Shown: positions 1-6,147, numbered from the stretch's first letter. The stretch is DNA of 7,773 nt from an uncultured Kordia sp. (GCA_913054565.1 CAJXHW010000081.1:1-7773); one strand, 5' to 3'. Program-made: numbers and translations. Notes: generated by a model from the letters alone, not told the origin.

Positions 1-556
1 TTCCTAATCCTACACCACCAAAAACCAAAAGTGGATTAAATGATGTTCCTCCAGGTTTATTTGCGACAGCCATCCCTGCGGAACGTGCTAATCTATTGGA
101 ATCACCTTCTAAAAAGTTTTCGAAATTATAATTCGGATTTAATTGCGATTCTATTTTGACATTTCTTATTCCAGGAATTATAAACGGATTTTTTAATTCT
201 GGACTTTTGTTTTTTAATGGAACATCAACATTTTGAGGTTTTACAGATGACCTGTTTGTACTCGGTATTTTTTCTGTAAAAGGTTGCTTGTTACCGTAGG
301 TGTTTTCCATCTTAATGTTGTACACCAATTTTGCTGACTCCCCTAATTCTTTTGTCAACGCTAATTTTAATAACTTCACATAATGCTCTTCTAGCCATTC
401 ATAAAAGAATTTACTAGGTACTTGAATACTTAACACATTATCAGTGAGTTTGATTGGTTTGATTGGTTCAAACCATGTTTTGTAAGCTTGAGGTTGAATG
501 TTGTCTTCAATAAAAGACAGGCAATTTTCCCAAACTGATAATGCTGTTTTATTCAT
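1..556 (-). CDS. dnaA: Chromosomal replication initiator protein DnaA, N-terminal part (cut by window edge)
   Basis: DnaA binds DnaA boxes at the replication origin, melts the duplex and recruits the replicative helicase. The reverse strand gives 185 complete codons from an ATG at 556-554 and runs off the window at position 1. Residues 1 to about 82 are a typical domain I (WENCLSFIEDNI near 9-20, YKTWFEPI near 25-32). Residues about 83-135 are a low-complexity, Lys/Pro/Asn-rich linker. The AAA+ domain then begins (LNPNYNFENFLEGDSNRLA, 139-157) and the last residues, GGVGLG (180-185), are the start of the Walker A motif; the Lys-Thr that completes it lies outside the window. No in-frame stop or frameshift is visible. 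The gene is divergent from the thioesterase gene across 186 bases. Identity is very secure; the gene is partial only because of the window boundary. Confidence 0.97.
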   Translation of the reverse strand, partial: MNKTALSVWENCLSFIEDNIQPQAYKTWFEPIKPIKLTDNVLSIQVPSKFFYEWLEEHYVKLLKLALTKELGESAKLVYNIKMENTYGNKQPFTEKIPSTNRSSVKPQNVDVPLKNKSPELKNPFIIPGIRNVKIESQLNPNYNFENFLEGDSNRLARSAGMAVANKPGGTSFNPLLVFGGVGLG

Positions 557-584
557 TTAATAGAATTGGTTATGTTTGTGTTTT

Positions 585-600
585 AATTCTTGAGAGAATT
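585..600. repeat. Short perfect inverted repeat upstream of dnaA
   Basis: AATTCT (585-590) and AGAATT (595-600) are perfect reverse complements around a TGAG loop. The repeat lies 29 bases upstream of the dnaA start codon. It could be an operator half-site pair or a small hairpin in the dnaA leader, but a 6-base arm in A/T-rich DNA can also arise by chance. Confidence 0.3.
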
Positions 601-651
601 ACTTCTCGTTAGTTCTTCTTGGGGATGACAAATATGTGAACAAAAAAGTGA

Positions 652-692
652 AAAAAAAAACGAATTAGCTATTGAATATTTAGTTTTTTTTT
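652..692. repeat. A-tract/T-tract inverted repeat
   Basis: Nine A plus C (652-661) is the exact reverse complement of G plus nine T (683-692), with a 21-base spacer. The arms are almost pure homopolymer, so the element is more likely bent or easily melted DNA than a stable RNA hairpin. It is not placed as a terminator, because it lies upstream of both flanking genes. Confidence 0.45.
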
Positions 693-742
693 CTCGTACT
701 AACTTGAATGAATTGTCAAAAACACAAAATATAAAAAGACTA

Positions 743-1141
743 ATGGAAGGACATACAACTAAAATACGTGTAAGATATGGTGAAACCGATCAAATGGGGG
801 TTGTTTATCATGGTAACTATGCACAGTATTTAGAACTTTCTAGGGTAGAGTGGTTGCGGTCATTAGATATTTCTTATAAAAAAATGGAAGAAGATGGGGT
901 GATGTTGCCTGTCGTAAATTTGAATATAAATTTTAAAAAACCTGCTGTTTATGACGAAGTATTGTCTGTTAGAACTAAATTGAGAGAAAAACCAGGTTTG
1001 AAAATAACAATAGATCAGGAAGTATATAATGAAAATGGAGGTTTAATTACGACCTCTGAAATTACATTGGTATTTATAAATATGAAGTCAAAACGCCCAA
1101 TGTGTTGTCCAGATCATTTATTAAAAAAACATGGATTTTAA
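743..1141 (+). CDS. YbgC/FadM-type acyl-CoA thioesterase (hotdog fold)
   Basis: Single-domain 4HBT hotdog thioesterase, expected to hydrolyse acyl-CoA thioesters in the cytoplasm; the physiological substrate cannot be read from sequence. The family signature is near the N-terminus: RYGETDQMGVVYHGNYAQY, with the presumed catalytic Asp16 in the ETDQMG segment, followed by ELSRVEWLR. The ATG at 743 gives 132 residues, the usual size for the family, and places the first beta strand (TKIRVRYGETD) close to the start. The same frame extends upstream to a TTG at 704 (145 residues), but those 13 extra residues (MNELSKTQNIKRL) match nothing I expect in the family, so I prefer 743. Its TAA stop at 1139-1141 overlaps the 3' end of the convergent IMPACT-family gene by 4 bases. 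Confidence 0.9.
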   Translation: MEGHTTKIRVRYGETDQMGVVYHGNYAQYLELSRVEWLRSLDISYKKMEEDGVMLPVVNLNINFKKPAVYDEVLSVRTKLREKPGLKITIDQEVYNENGGLITTSEITLVFINMKSKRPMCCPDHLLKKHGF

Positions 1142-1755
1142 TCATCTAGTTCTTTAATTGTTACACCGTAGATATTTGAAAAAATATCAAAAATTTGTTG
1201 TGCGTTTTTTTTTCTTACCGGAATGGTATATTGACAATTTAATTCTAATTTCTGGGCACTTATTGTTAGGTTTTTTTCCTTTACAACCCGCATAACTTTA
1301 TTCATGTCTTTGTAATCAAAAGAGATTGAAAATGTTCGGTTAATTGTTTTTTCTACAATCGTTGCGGCTTCTAAAACGAATTTTGCACCTGTTTTATTTG
1401 CGTTCATTAAACCACCTACGCCTAATTTAGTTCCGCCAAAATACCTTACAACTACAACTAGTATGTTTGTTACATCAAAAGCTTGTATTTGCCCATAAAT
1501 AGGGGGTCCTGCAGAATTACTTGGTTCACCATCATCATTAGCGCGGTACCTTATTTTAGATGTTCCTAATTGCCAAGCATAACACCAATGCCTTGCGGTA
1601 TGATGTTCTTTTTTTAGTTTTTCTATAATCGGTTTTACTTGCTCTTCAGAAGAAATGGGGTAGGCATAACTGTAAAACTTACTTCCTCGGTCTTTAAAAA
1701 GCTCTCCTTTATATGATTGCTCTATTGTTTTGTATGTGTCTTTAAGTTCTGACAA
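1138..1755 (-). CDS. YigZ/IMPACT (UPF0029) family protein
   Basis: 205-residue member of the YigZ/IMPACT family. The eukaryotic homologue IMPACT regulates the kinase GCN2; the bacterial role is poorly defined. Visible family landmarks are HHTARHWCYAW (51-61), the conserved DDGEPSNSAGPP segment (74-85) and the signature YFGGTKLGVGGL (105-116). A C-terminal domain of about 65 residues follows, as in YigZ. The start is a TTG at 1755-1753. There is no ATG before residue 117, and the N-terminus DTYKTIEQSYKGELFKDRGSKF fits the family, so TTG is accepted. It is the last gene of the minus-strand run, 9 bases after the permease gene, and overlaps the convergent thioesterase gene by 4 bases. No terminator hairpin can fit between the two. 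Confidence 0.92.
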   Translation of the reverse strand: MSELKDTYKTIEQSYKGELFKDRGSKFYSYAYPISSEEQVKPIIEKLKKEHHTARHWCYAWQLGTSKIRYRANDDGEPSNSAGPPIYGQIQAFDVTNILVVVVRYFGGTKLGVGGLMNANKTGAKFVLEAATIVEKTINRTFSISFDYKDMNKVMRVVKEKNLTISAQKLELNCQYTIPVRKKNAQQIFDIFSNIYGVTIKELDD

Positions 1756-1764
1756 ATGTATTTT

Positions 1765-2610
1765 TTATTGAGTGATTAAAAGTATAGAAATTATTGCAAT
1801 GCTAATCCCAATCCAATTTTTTAAGGTTAATTTTTCTTTGAAAAGTAATAGTCCTACTAGTGTTGTTAGCATAACAATGGCTACATTATTTATAGTAAAT
1901 ATTTCTGCACTACCCATGGTTTTATGGTTCAGTGCTTTTAAAAGGTAAATAATAGAATTGTAGTTGATAATTCCTAAAATAACTCCTGCAATGAAGTTTT
2001 TATAATGAATTTTAGCTGGTTTTAGTATAAAAGAAATGACACCTAACACTCCTGCCTGTAAAAACAGGATAGCGGAAAACAAAGGCAATTCACTATTTGA
2101 GACATGATTTGATTGCATGTATTTGATGAGTGTGTCTATAATTCCTGATCCTAAAAAAAGAAGTATTGGGAATAAAAAATTTCCCTTCTTTACAGCGGAT
2201 TTATCTTTAATAGTAGTTAGTAAAACAGCAAAAAGAGCTAAAATTATTCCGATAATTTTCTGTAAGGTAAGCTCTTCATTATATAAATAAATGCCAAATG
2301 CAACCGGAATAACAATTGACATTTTACCTGCTACTGAAGCAACAGACACTCCGTTTTTTTGCGATGTCAATGCCATTAAATTAAAAACAGTAATAAATAA
2401 AAAACTTAAAATTATTGCGCCAAAAAACCAGGATTTTTCTGGAATGTCACTAAAATTAATGTCTTTTTCGTAACAAGAAACACCTATACCAAAAGCTATA
2501 AAATAATTAATAATAATAGCCTGAGAAGTATTAATATTATTTTTGCTAAATAACTTAAATGCAACAAAAATAGCGCTTGAAAACAGGATGCTTAAGAGAA
2601 GATGTACCAC
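1765..2610 (-). CDS. EamA/DMT-family membrane transporter
   Basis: 281-residue integral membrane protein with about ten hydrophobic segments in two homologous halves, the layout of the drug/metabolite transporter superfamily. Each half ends with the typical EamA pattern: YNEELTLQKIIGIILALFAVL (110-130) and FKEKLTLKNWIGISIAIISIL (257-277). The substrate cannot be predicted. Relatives export amino acids, nucleotides or other metabolites, and a few DMT proteins carry riboflavin, but position next to ribD alone does not assign that role. The start is a GTG at 2610-2608, directly after the stop of the HAD gene with one base between, suggesting translational coupling. No in-frame ATG occurs before residue 79, and the N-terminal membrane segment (MVHLLLSILFSSAIFVAFKL) begins right at the GTG, so the start is well supported. 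Length is normal for the family. Confidence 0.9.
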   Translation of the reverse strand: MVHLLLSILFSSAIFVAFKLFSKNNINTSQAIIINYFIAFGIGVSCYEKDINFSDIPEKSWFFGAIILSFLFITVFNLMALTSQKNGVSVASVAGKMSIVIPVAFGIYLYNEELTLQKIIGIILALFAVLLTTIKDKSAVKKGNFLFPILLFLGSGIIDTLIKYMQSNHVSNSELPLFSAILFLQAGVLGVISFILKPAKIHYKNFIAGVILGIINYNSIIYLLKALNHKTMGSAEIFTINNVAIVMLTTLVGLLLFKEKLTLKNWIGISIAIISILLITQ

Positions 2611-2611
2611 T

Positions 2612-3223
2612 TTAAAACAAATGATTTTTTATAATGAATAGTTCTGTGATATCTTCTACTCCAGGTGTTAAATTCCATGAATGAATTCCAAGACTGGTTG
2701 TAGTATCTGTGTTCTCTTTTGTATCATCAATAAACAATGTCTCTTCAGGTTTTAAATAGTGTTTTTGTAAAACAAATTTATAAATATCTGCGTTTGGTTT
2801 ACGCATGTTCATTTCATGAGATAGATAAAACTCTTCAAAACACTCTTTAAACTCCTTGTATAATGTCATGCCCCAATCATTTTTAATCCATTGTATGTGC
2901 ATTTCATTAGTGTTGCTTAATAAAAAACAACGGTATTGATAGCTAATTTTTTTAATAAATTCTAATCGATGCTTAGGGAAGTCAAGTAAAATAGAGTTCC
3001 AAGCATTACAAATGGCCTTTTCAGAAATATGTGGAAATGTTGTAGTGTAAAATTCGATGAATTTTTCTGTAGAAATCAGCCCTTTTTCATAATTGATGTT
3101 TGTTTGTAACATTTCAGGAGTGAGTTCAGAAACATTGAATAACTCTAATGTTGTTGTCATGGCACCAACCTTATCAAGGTTGATGAAAATGTCTCCAAAA
3201 TCGAATATAATATTTTTAATCAT
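2612..3223 (-). CDS. HAD-superfamily phosphatase (YihX-like, subfamily IA)
   Basis: 203-residue haloacid dehalogenase-like hydrolase, probably a cytoplasmic phosphatase of a small metabolite. Motif I is IIFDFGDIF with the nucleophile Asp8. The usual acid/base Asp two positions later is Gly10, as in the YihX type (DLGNV), so this is a subfamily trait rather than a lesion. A helical cap of roughly residues 16-85 follows. Motif II is CFLLSNTNE (Ser103), motif III is the Lys in MRKPNADIY (Lys142), and motif IV is LFIDDTKEN (Asp166, Asp167). The gene begins inside ribD, whose last 8 bases it overlaps, and ends one base before the permease gene. This close link makes the pyrimidine phosphatase step of riboflavin synthesis a reasonable but unproven role. 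Glucose-1-phosphate or FMN phosphatase activity is also possible. Confidence 0.9.
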   Translation of the reverse strand: MIKNIIFDFGDIFINLDKVGAMTTTLELFNVSELTPEMLQTNINYEKGLISTEKFIEFYTTTFPHISEKAICNAWNSILLDFPKHRLEFIKKISYQYRCFLLSNTNEMHIQWIKNDWGMTLYKEFKECFEEFYLSHEMNMRKPNADIYKFVLQKHYLKPEETLFIDDTKENTDTTTSLGIHSWNLTPGVEDITELFIIKNHLF

Positions 3224-4244
3224 TCTTATAAAGTGATATTTGGTCTTCCTTTACACGAGTAGAAGTTATTAATTGTCCTTTAAAACAAGGGGATTTAATA
3301 CCAGATTTAAAAACAGATGCACCTGTAAATACCATAGCTTCATCCCATAAATTTTCATTTATGAATGTTTGTAATGTTTGACTACCCCCTTCAATTATGA
3401 CTGATTGAATTTGATGATTATGTAATACAGTACAAATTTGTAATGCGATATTATTAGAAAAATTAATATATTCATAAATGGTATTACCATCATTTGAATA
3501 TTCCGTTTCAGTAATTATAATTGTTTTGATATTCTGATTAAAGATATTACTGTTTTTAGGGATGCGTAAATGCTTGTCTAGCACTATTCTTATAGGATTC
3601 GTACCGTACCAATCTCTACAATTTAATTTAGGGTTGTCTGTTATAGCGGTATTAGTACCAACAAGTATAGCTTGTTCTTCTGCACGTAGTTTGTGAACTA
3701 ATTGTCTAGAGTACAAATTGGTAATCCAGTTAATTTTGGTGTTGTTTTCGGGGGCTATATAACCATCTTTAGTTTCAGCCCATTTTAAAATTATATAAGG
3801 TCGTTTTTTATTGTGAAATGTAAAAAAACGTTTGTTAAGTTTCAAACAGTCTTCTTCTAAAACGCCAACCGTAACAGTGCATCCTGCATCTTTTAGTTTT
3901 TTGATTCCTCTTCCTGAAACTTCTGAAAAAGAATCAATACAACCAATAACCACATTTTTAATTTGATGTTTGCTAATTAAGTCGGCACAAGGTGGTGTCT
4001 TTCCAAAATGGCTACATGGCTCAAGAGACACATATAGTGTAGCGTCTTTGAGTAAAGTTTTATCTTTTACAGAATTAATTGCATTAACTTCAGCATGTGG
4101 TTTACCTGCTTGATAGTGCCAACCTTCACCTATAATTTTAGTGTTATGTACAATGACACTTCCTACAAGTGGGTTAGGGTAGGTTGTACCTAGGCCATTT
4201 TTAGCAAGCTGGATACAGCGTTGTATGTATACTTGATGTTTTAT
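3216..4244 (-). CDS. ribD: Bifunctional riboflavin biosynthesis deaminase/reductase RibD, apparent ATA start
   Basis: RibD deaminates the GTP cyclohydrolase II product and then reduces its ribose chain, steps two and three of riboflavin synthesis. The deaminase domain shows YPNPLVGSVIV (22-32), the zinc ligand motif HAE (50-52), and PC...C with Cys77 and Cys86 (EPCSHFGKTPPCADL). The reductase domain starts near RPYIILKWAETKDG and has VGTNTAITDNPKL and the IIEGGSQTL loop. A GTG at 4031 opens a shorter reading, but it codes the Val of YVSLEPCSHF (residue 72) and would remove the HAE motif. The frame is open back to a stop at 4274-4272. Between that stop and 4031 there is no ATG, GTG, TTG or CTG. 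The codon in the expected place is ATA at 4244-4242, giving 342 residues, normal for RibD. ATA overlaps the preceding gene's TAA as ATAA. This may be a rare start, a sequence error, or a start-loss mutation; the rest of the gene is intact. Confidence 0.88.
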   Translation of the reverse strand: MKHQVYIQRCIQLAKNGLGTTYPNPLVGSVIVHNTKIIGEGWHYQAGKPHAEVNAINSVKDKTLLKDATLYVSLEPCSHFGKTPPCADLISKHQIKNVVIGCIDSFSEVSGRGIKKLKDAGCTVTVGVLEEDCLKLNKRFFTFHNKKRPYIILKWAETKDGYIAPENNTKINWITNLYSRQLVHKLRAEEQAILVGTNTAITDNPKLNCRDWYGTNPIRIVLDKHLRIPKNSNIFNQNIKTIIITETEYSNDGNTIYEYINFSNNIALQICTVLHNHQIQSVIIEGGSQTLQTFINENLWDEAMVFTGASVFKSGIKSPCFKGQLITSTRVKEDQISLYKND

Positions 4245-4699
4245 AAGCTTAGTTTTAGTTCTTCTGTACGGTTAATAGTATAAGTTGATTTAAATCCTGC
4301 AACCTTGTAATTTAATTGACCTTTAAATGTTACTTTATGGGTTTTATTTATACTGCCAAGAACAGCTCCTAAGAGCCCGCCATTTTCATTTCCTGGAATT
4401 TTATCAAACGGAATGGTTACTTCTAAAGGTACAGCAAACTCCTTAATAGAGGGTACTTTAAATTCTTTAGATTTTACAGTAGTAACCTCTTTGTCGTTAA
4501 TATATACAACAATATTGTCTGGGGTAACTTTTCCTCCCAATATGTTAGGGTTTTTAAAAATGGCATCTGCACTTAAAGTAATCTCATTAGCACTTAATGA
4601 TATTATTTTTATATTTTGAACATCTTGATATTCAATTTTTTTAGAAACACAAGCTGTTAGTGTCGAAATTATAATTAAAAGTACTGCAAATTGCTTCAT
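4241..4699 (-). CDS. LEA type 2 (WHy domain)-like lipoprotein
   Basis: 152-residue predicted lipoprotein. A short basic and hydrophobic signal (MKQFAVLLIIIST) leads to the lipobox LTAC with Cys17, so the mature protein should be lipid-anchored in the envelope. The remainder is a beta-rich domain resembling LEA-2/WHy proteins: VQNIKIISLSANEITLSADA, then FKNPNILGGKVTPDNIVVYIN, then an IPFDKI segment. The molecular function of these bacterial proteins is not established; a stabilising or binding role in the envelope is a guess. The ATG at 4699 is chosen over an in-frame TTG at 4720, because it gives a standard signal peptide and because the TTG lies inside the -7 promoter element. It is the first gene of the minus-strand run, and its TAA stop overlaps the apparent ATA start of ribD by 4 bases (ATAA). 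Confidence 0.85.
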   Translation of the reverse strand: MKQFAVLLIIISTLTACVSKKIEYQDVQNIKIISLSANEITLSADAIFKNPNILGGKVTPDNIVVYINDKEVTTVKSKEFKVPSIKEFAVPLEVTIPFDKIPGNENGGLLGAVLGSINKTHKVTFKGQLNYKVAGFKSTYTINRTEELKLSL

Positions 4700-4717
4700 A
4701 AATGGTAATTTTACGAA

Positions 4718-4747
4718 CAAAAATAGCCTTTTATATTGATGTCTGAA
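4718..4747 (-). promoter_or_regulatory. Putative Bacteroidota-type promoter for the lipoprotein-ribD-HAD-EamA-yigZ run
   Basis: On the minus strand TATTTTTG (4725-4718) is an exact match to the TAnnTTTG -7 element of the main Bacteroidota sigma factor. A TTC (4747-4745), one mismatch from the -33 TTG, lies 19 bases upstream. Transcription would begin about a dozen bases before the ATG at 4699, giving a very short leader. The -33 part lies inside the first codons of the divergent acetyltransferase gene. The leader leaves no room for an FMN riboswitch. Confidence 0.55.
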
Positions 4748-5227
4748 ATAATAATACGAGAAATAGAAGTTACAGATAACGCAGTAGTAGCAAAAATGAT
4801 TAGAGCTGTGCTGTTGGAGCTTGGTGCACCAAAGGTAGGGACTGCTTATGAAGATAAAACATTGGATGTGTTATCCGAAGTGTATTCGGCTGAACGATCA
4901 ATATATTTTGTTGTTGAGTTAAAAGGTCTGGTTGTTGGTGGCGCTGGGATTTCTCAATTAGAAAACTCTAAAGAAAACATTTGTGAGCTTCAAAAGATGT
5001 ATTTTTCTCCTGAAGCGAGAGGTAAGGGTATTGGTACTCAGGTGATGCAGAAATGTTTAAATGCCGCTAAAAATTTTGGCTTTGAAAAATGTTATTTAGA
5101 AACCTTGCCTTACATGATATCTGCTGTTAAATTATATAAAAAAACAGGATTTGTAGCCTTAGATGCTCCGTTGGGAGATACAGGTCACTACAGTTGTTCT
5201 GAATGGATGCTTAAAGAATTAAGTTAA
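4739..5227 (+). CDS. GNAT-family N-acetyltransferase
   Basis: 162-residue single-domain GNAT protein, expected to move an acetyl group from acetyl-CoA to an amine. The acetyl-CoA pyrophosphate loop is clear: LQKMYFSPEARGKGIG (84-99), preceded by the beta strand VVGGAGISQL. Motif B is AVKLYKKTGF (129-138). The substrate is not evident. The protein precedes prmC by only 5 bases, which suggests co-transcription and perhaps a role in protein modification; that is inference. The ATG at 4739 is preferred over a TTG immediately before it at 4736. Only 39 bases separate it from the divergent lipoprotein gene, so the two promoters must be packed closely or overlap the coding ends; I see no strong plus-strand promoter. 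Confidence 0.9.
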   Translation: MSEIIIREIEVTDNAVVAKMIRAVLLELGAPKVGTAYEDKTLDVLSEVYSAERSIYFVVELKGLVVGGAGISQLENSKENICELQKMYFSPEARGKGIGTQVMQKCLNAAKNFGFEKCYLETLPYMISAVKLYKKTGFVALDAPLGDTGHYSCSEWMLKELS

Positions 5228-5232
5228 AAAGT

Positions 5233-6078
5233 ATGATTTTAAAAGAGTTAAAGGTGTATTTTAGGGCGGAGTTATCATCGGTTTTTGAATTGTCTGAAAT
5301 AGATGTTTTTCTATATAGATTATTAGATTATCAATTACAAATTTCAAAAATTGATGCTATTTTACAACCTGACTTAAAATTAGGTGTTGAAGATGTGTTT
5401 TTTTTTAAAAAGGCTGTTAAAGAACTTCTTGACGAAAAACCTCTGCAATATATTATTGGTGTTACTCAGTTTTACGGATTGAATTTTAAGGTTACTGATG
5501 CCACATTAATACCTAGGCCAGAAACCGAAGAGTTAGTTGATTGGGTTTTAAAGGATAGTTTAAAAAAAGATGATTTCTCAATTTTAGATATTGGTACAGG
5601 ATCTGGTTGTATTCCAATAAGTTTAGCTAAAAACTTACCTAACGCAACAATTACAACTATGGATGTTTCTAATGAGGCTATAGCGGTTGCTAAAGAAAAT
5701 GCAAAAAGCAATAGTGTAGCTGTATATTTTATTCATGATAGTATATTAACATATTCAAGCTCATTAAATAAATACGATGTTATTGTGTCTAATCCGCCTT
5801 ATGTTAGGAACCTGGAAAAGCATGAGATTAAAAAAAATGTTTTGGCATATGAACCGCATTTAGCATTGTTTGTTGAAGATGATGATGCATTGCTGTTTTA
5901 CAGAAAAATTACAGAGTTTGCTGCAATTAACTTAAACGAAAACGGAGTGTTGTATTTTGAAATAAATCAATATTTAGGAGCAGAAACAGTTGAGTTAGTA
6001 AAAGGTTTAGGGTTTTCATCAGTTGAATTACGTAAAGACCTATCAGGAAATGACAGGATGCTTAAGGCGATTAAATAA
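5233..6078 (+). CDS. prmC: Peptide chain release factor N5-glutamine methyltransferase PrmC
   Basis: PrmC methylates the glutamine of the GGQ motif in release factors RF1 and RF2, using S-adenosylmethionine, and so improves translation termination. The 281-residue protein has the family's helical N-terminal domain (about 1-75) with the linking segment KPLQYIIGVTQFYGLNF (69-85), then LIPRPETEELVDW (92-104). The methyltransferase core carries LDIGTGSGCIPISLA (118-132, SAM-binding motif I), acidic Asp144 in motif II, and the glutamine-binding NPPY motif (187-190). The DLSGNDRML ending is typical of the family. Length and motifs are complete. It follows the acetyltransferase gene by 5 bases and is followed by 69 bases before pssA. 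Confidence 0.97.
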   Translation: MILKELKVYFRAELSSVFELSEIDVFLYRLLDYQLQISKIDAILQPDLKLGVEDVFFFKKAVKELLDEKPLQYIIGVTQFYGLNFKVTDATLIPRPETEELVDWVLKDSLKKDDFSILDIGTGSGCIPISLAKNLPNATITTMDVSNEAIAVAKENAKSNSVAVYFIHDSILTYSSSLNKYDVIVSNPPYVRNLEKHEIKKNVLAYEPHLALFVEDDDALLFYRKITEFAAINLNENGVLYFEINQYLGAETVELVKGLGFSSVELRKDLSGNDRMLKAIK

Positions 6079-6117
6079 TCAATATGATTTAGAGTGTAAA
6101 TTCAAATAAATCTTTCT

Positions 6118-6125
6118 TATTTTTA
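6118..6125 (+). promoter_or_regulatory. Possible -7 element upstream of pssA
   Basis: TATTTTTA matches TAnnTTTG except for the last base and lies 22 bases before the pssA start codon, inside the 69-base prmC-pssA gap. No TTG is found at the usual distance upstream, so it is weak. The gap itself otherwise shows no hairpin terminator or small gene. Confidence 0.3.
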
Positions 6126-6147
6126 CATCCAAAGAACCTATAGATTC

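Larger units (their letters stand above)
557..742. other. Divergent intergenic region between dnaA and thioesterase gene
   Basis: This 186-base, strongly A/T-rich stretch separates two genes that start away from each other, so it should hold promoters for both. It contains a 10-base A run (651-660), a 9-base T run (684-692), a short palindrome at 585-600 and one degenerate DnaA-box-like nonamer, TGTGAACAA (635-643). An exact -7-like match, TATGTTTG, sits at 571-578 on the plus strand, but it has no TTG at the right distance upstream and is over 160 bases from the gene. On the minus strand CATATTTG (636-629) is a one-mismatch -7 candidate for dnaA. None of these is strong enough to call a promoter or an origin. 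I see no RNA gene or conserved small ORF here. Confidence 0.5.

Noticed and set aside
571..578. TATGTTTG, an exact -7 element match on the plus strand
   Set aside because: No TTG lies 17-19 bases upstream, and the implied leader to the thioesterase gene would exceed 160 bases, so I did not call a promoter.
2291..2473. 60-codon plus-strand reading frame
   Set aside because: It lies entirely inside the permease gene on the opposite strand, has no family features and is best explained as a shadow frame.
4413..4619. 68-codon plus-strand reading frame
   Set aside because: Antisense to the lipoprotein gene, which has a clear lipobox and domain; no independent support.
4700..4738. Possible FMN riboswitch ahead of the ribD operon
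   Set aside because: The gap before the first gene is only 39 bases, far too short for an FMN aptamer, and no such structure is visible directly before ribD, which overlaps its neighbour.
5472..5711. 79-codon minus-strand reading frame
   Set aside because: Antisense to the SAM-binding core of prmC, where the plus-strand motifs are unmistakable.
6053..6066. 14-base repeat ACAGGATGCTTAAG also found at 2583-2596
   Set aside because: One copy is at the 3' end of prmC and one near the start of the permease gene in an unrelated frame. A single 14-base match in A/T-rich DNA of this length is plausible by chance.
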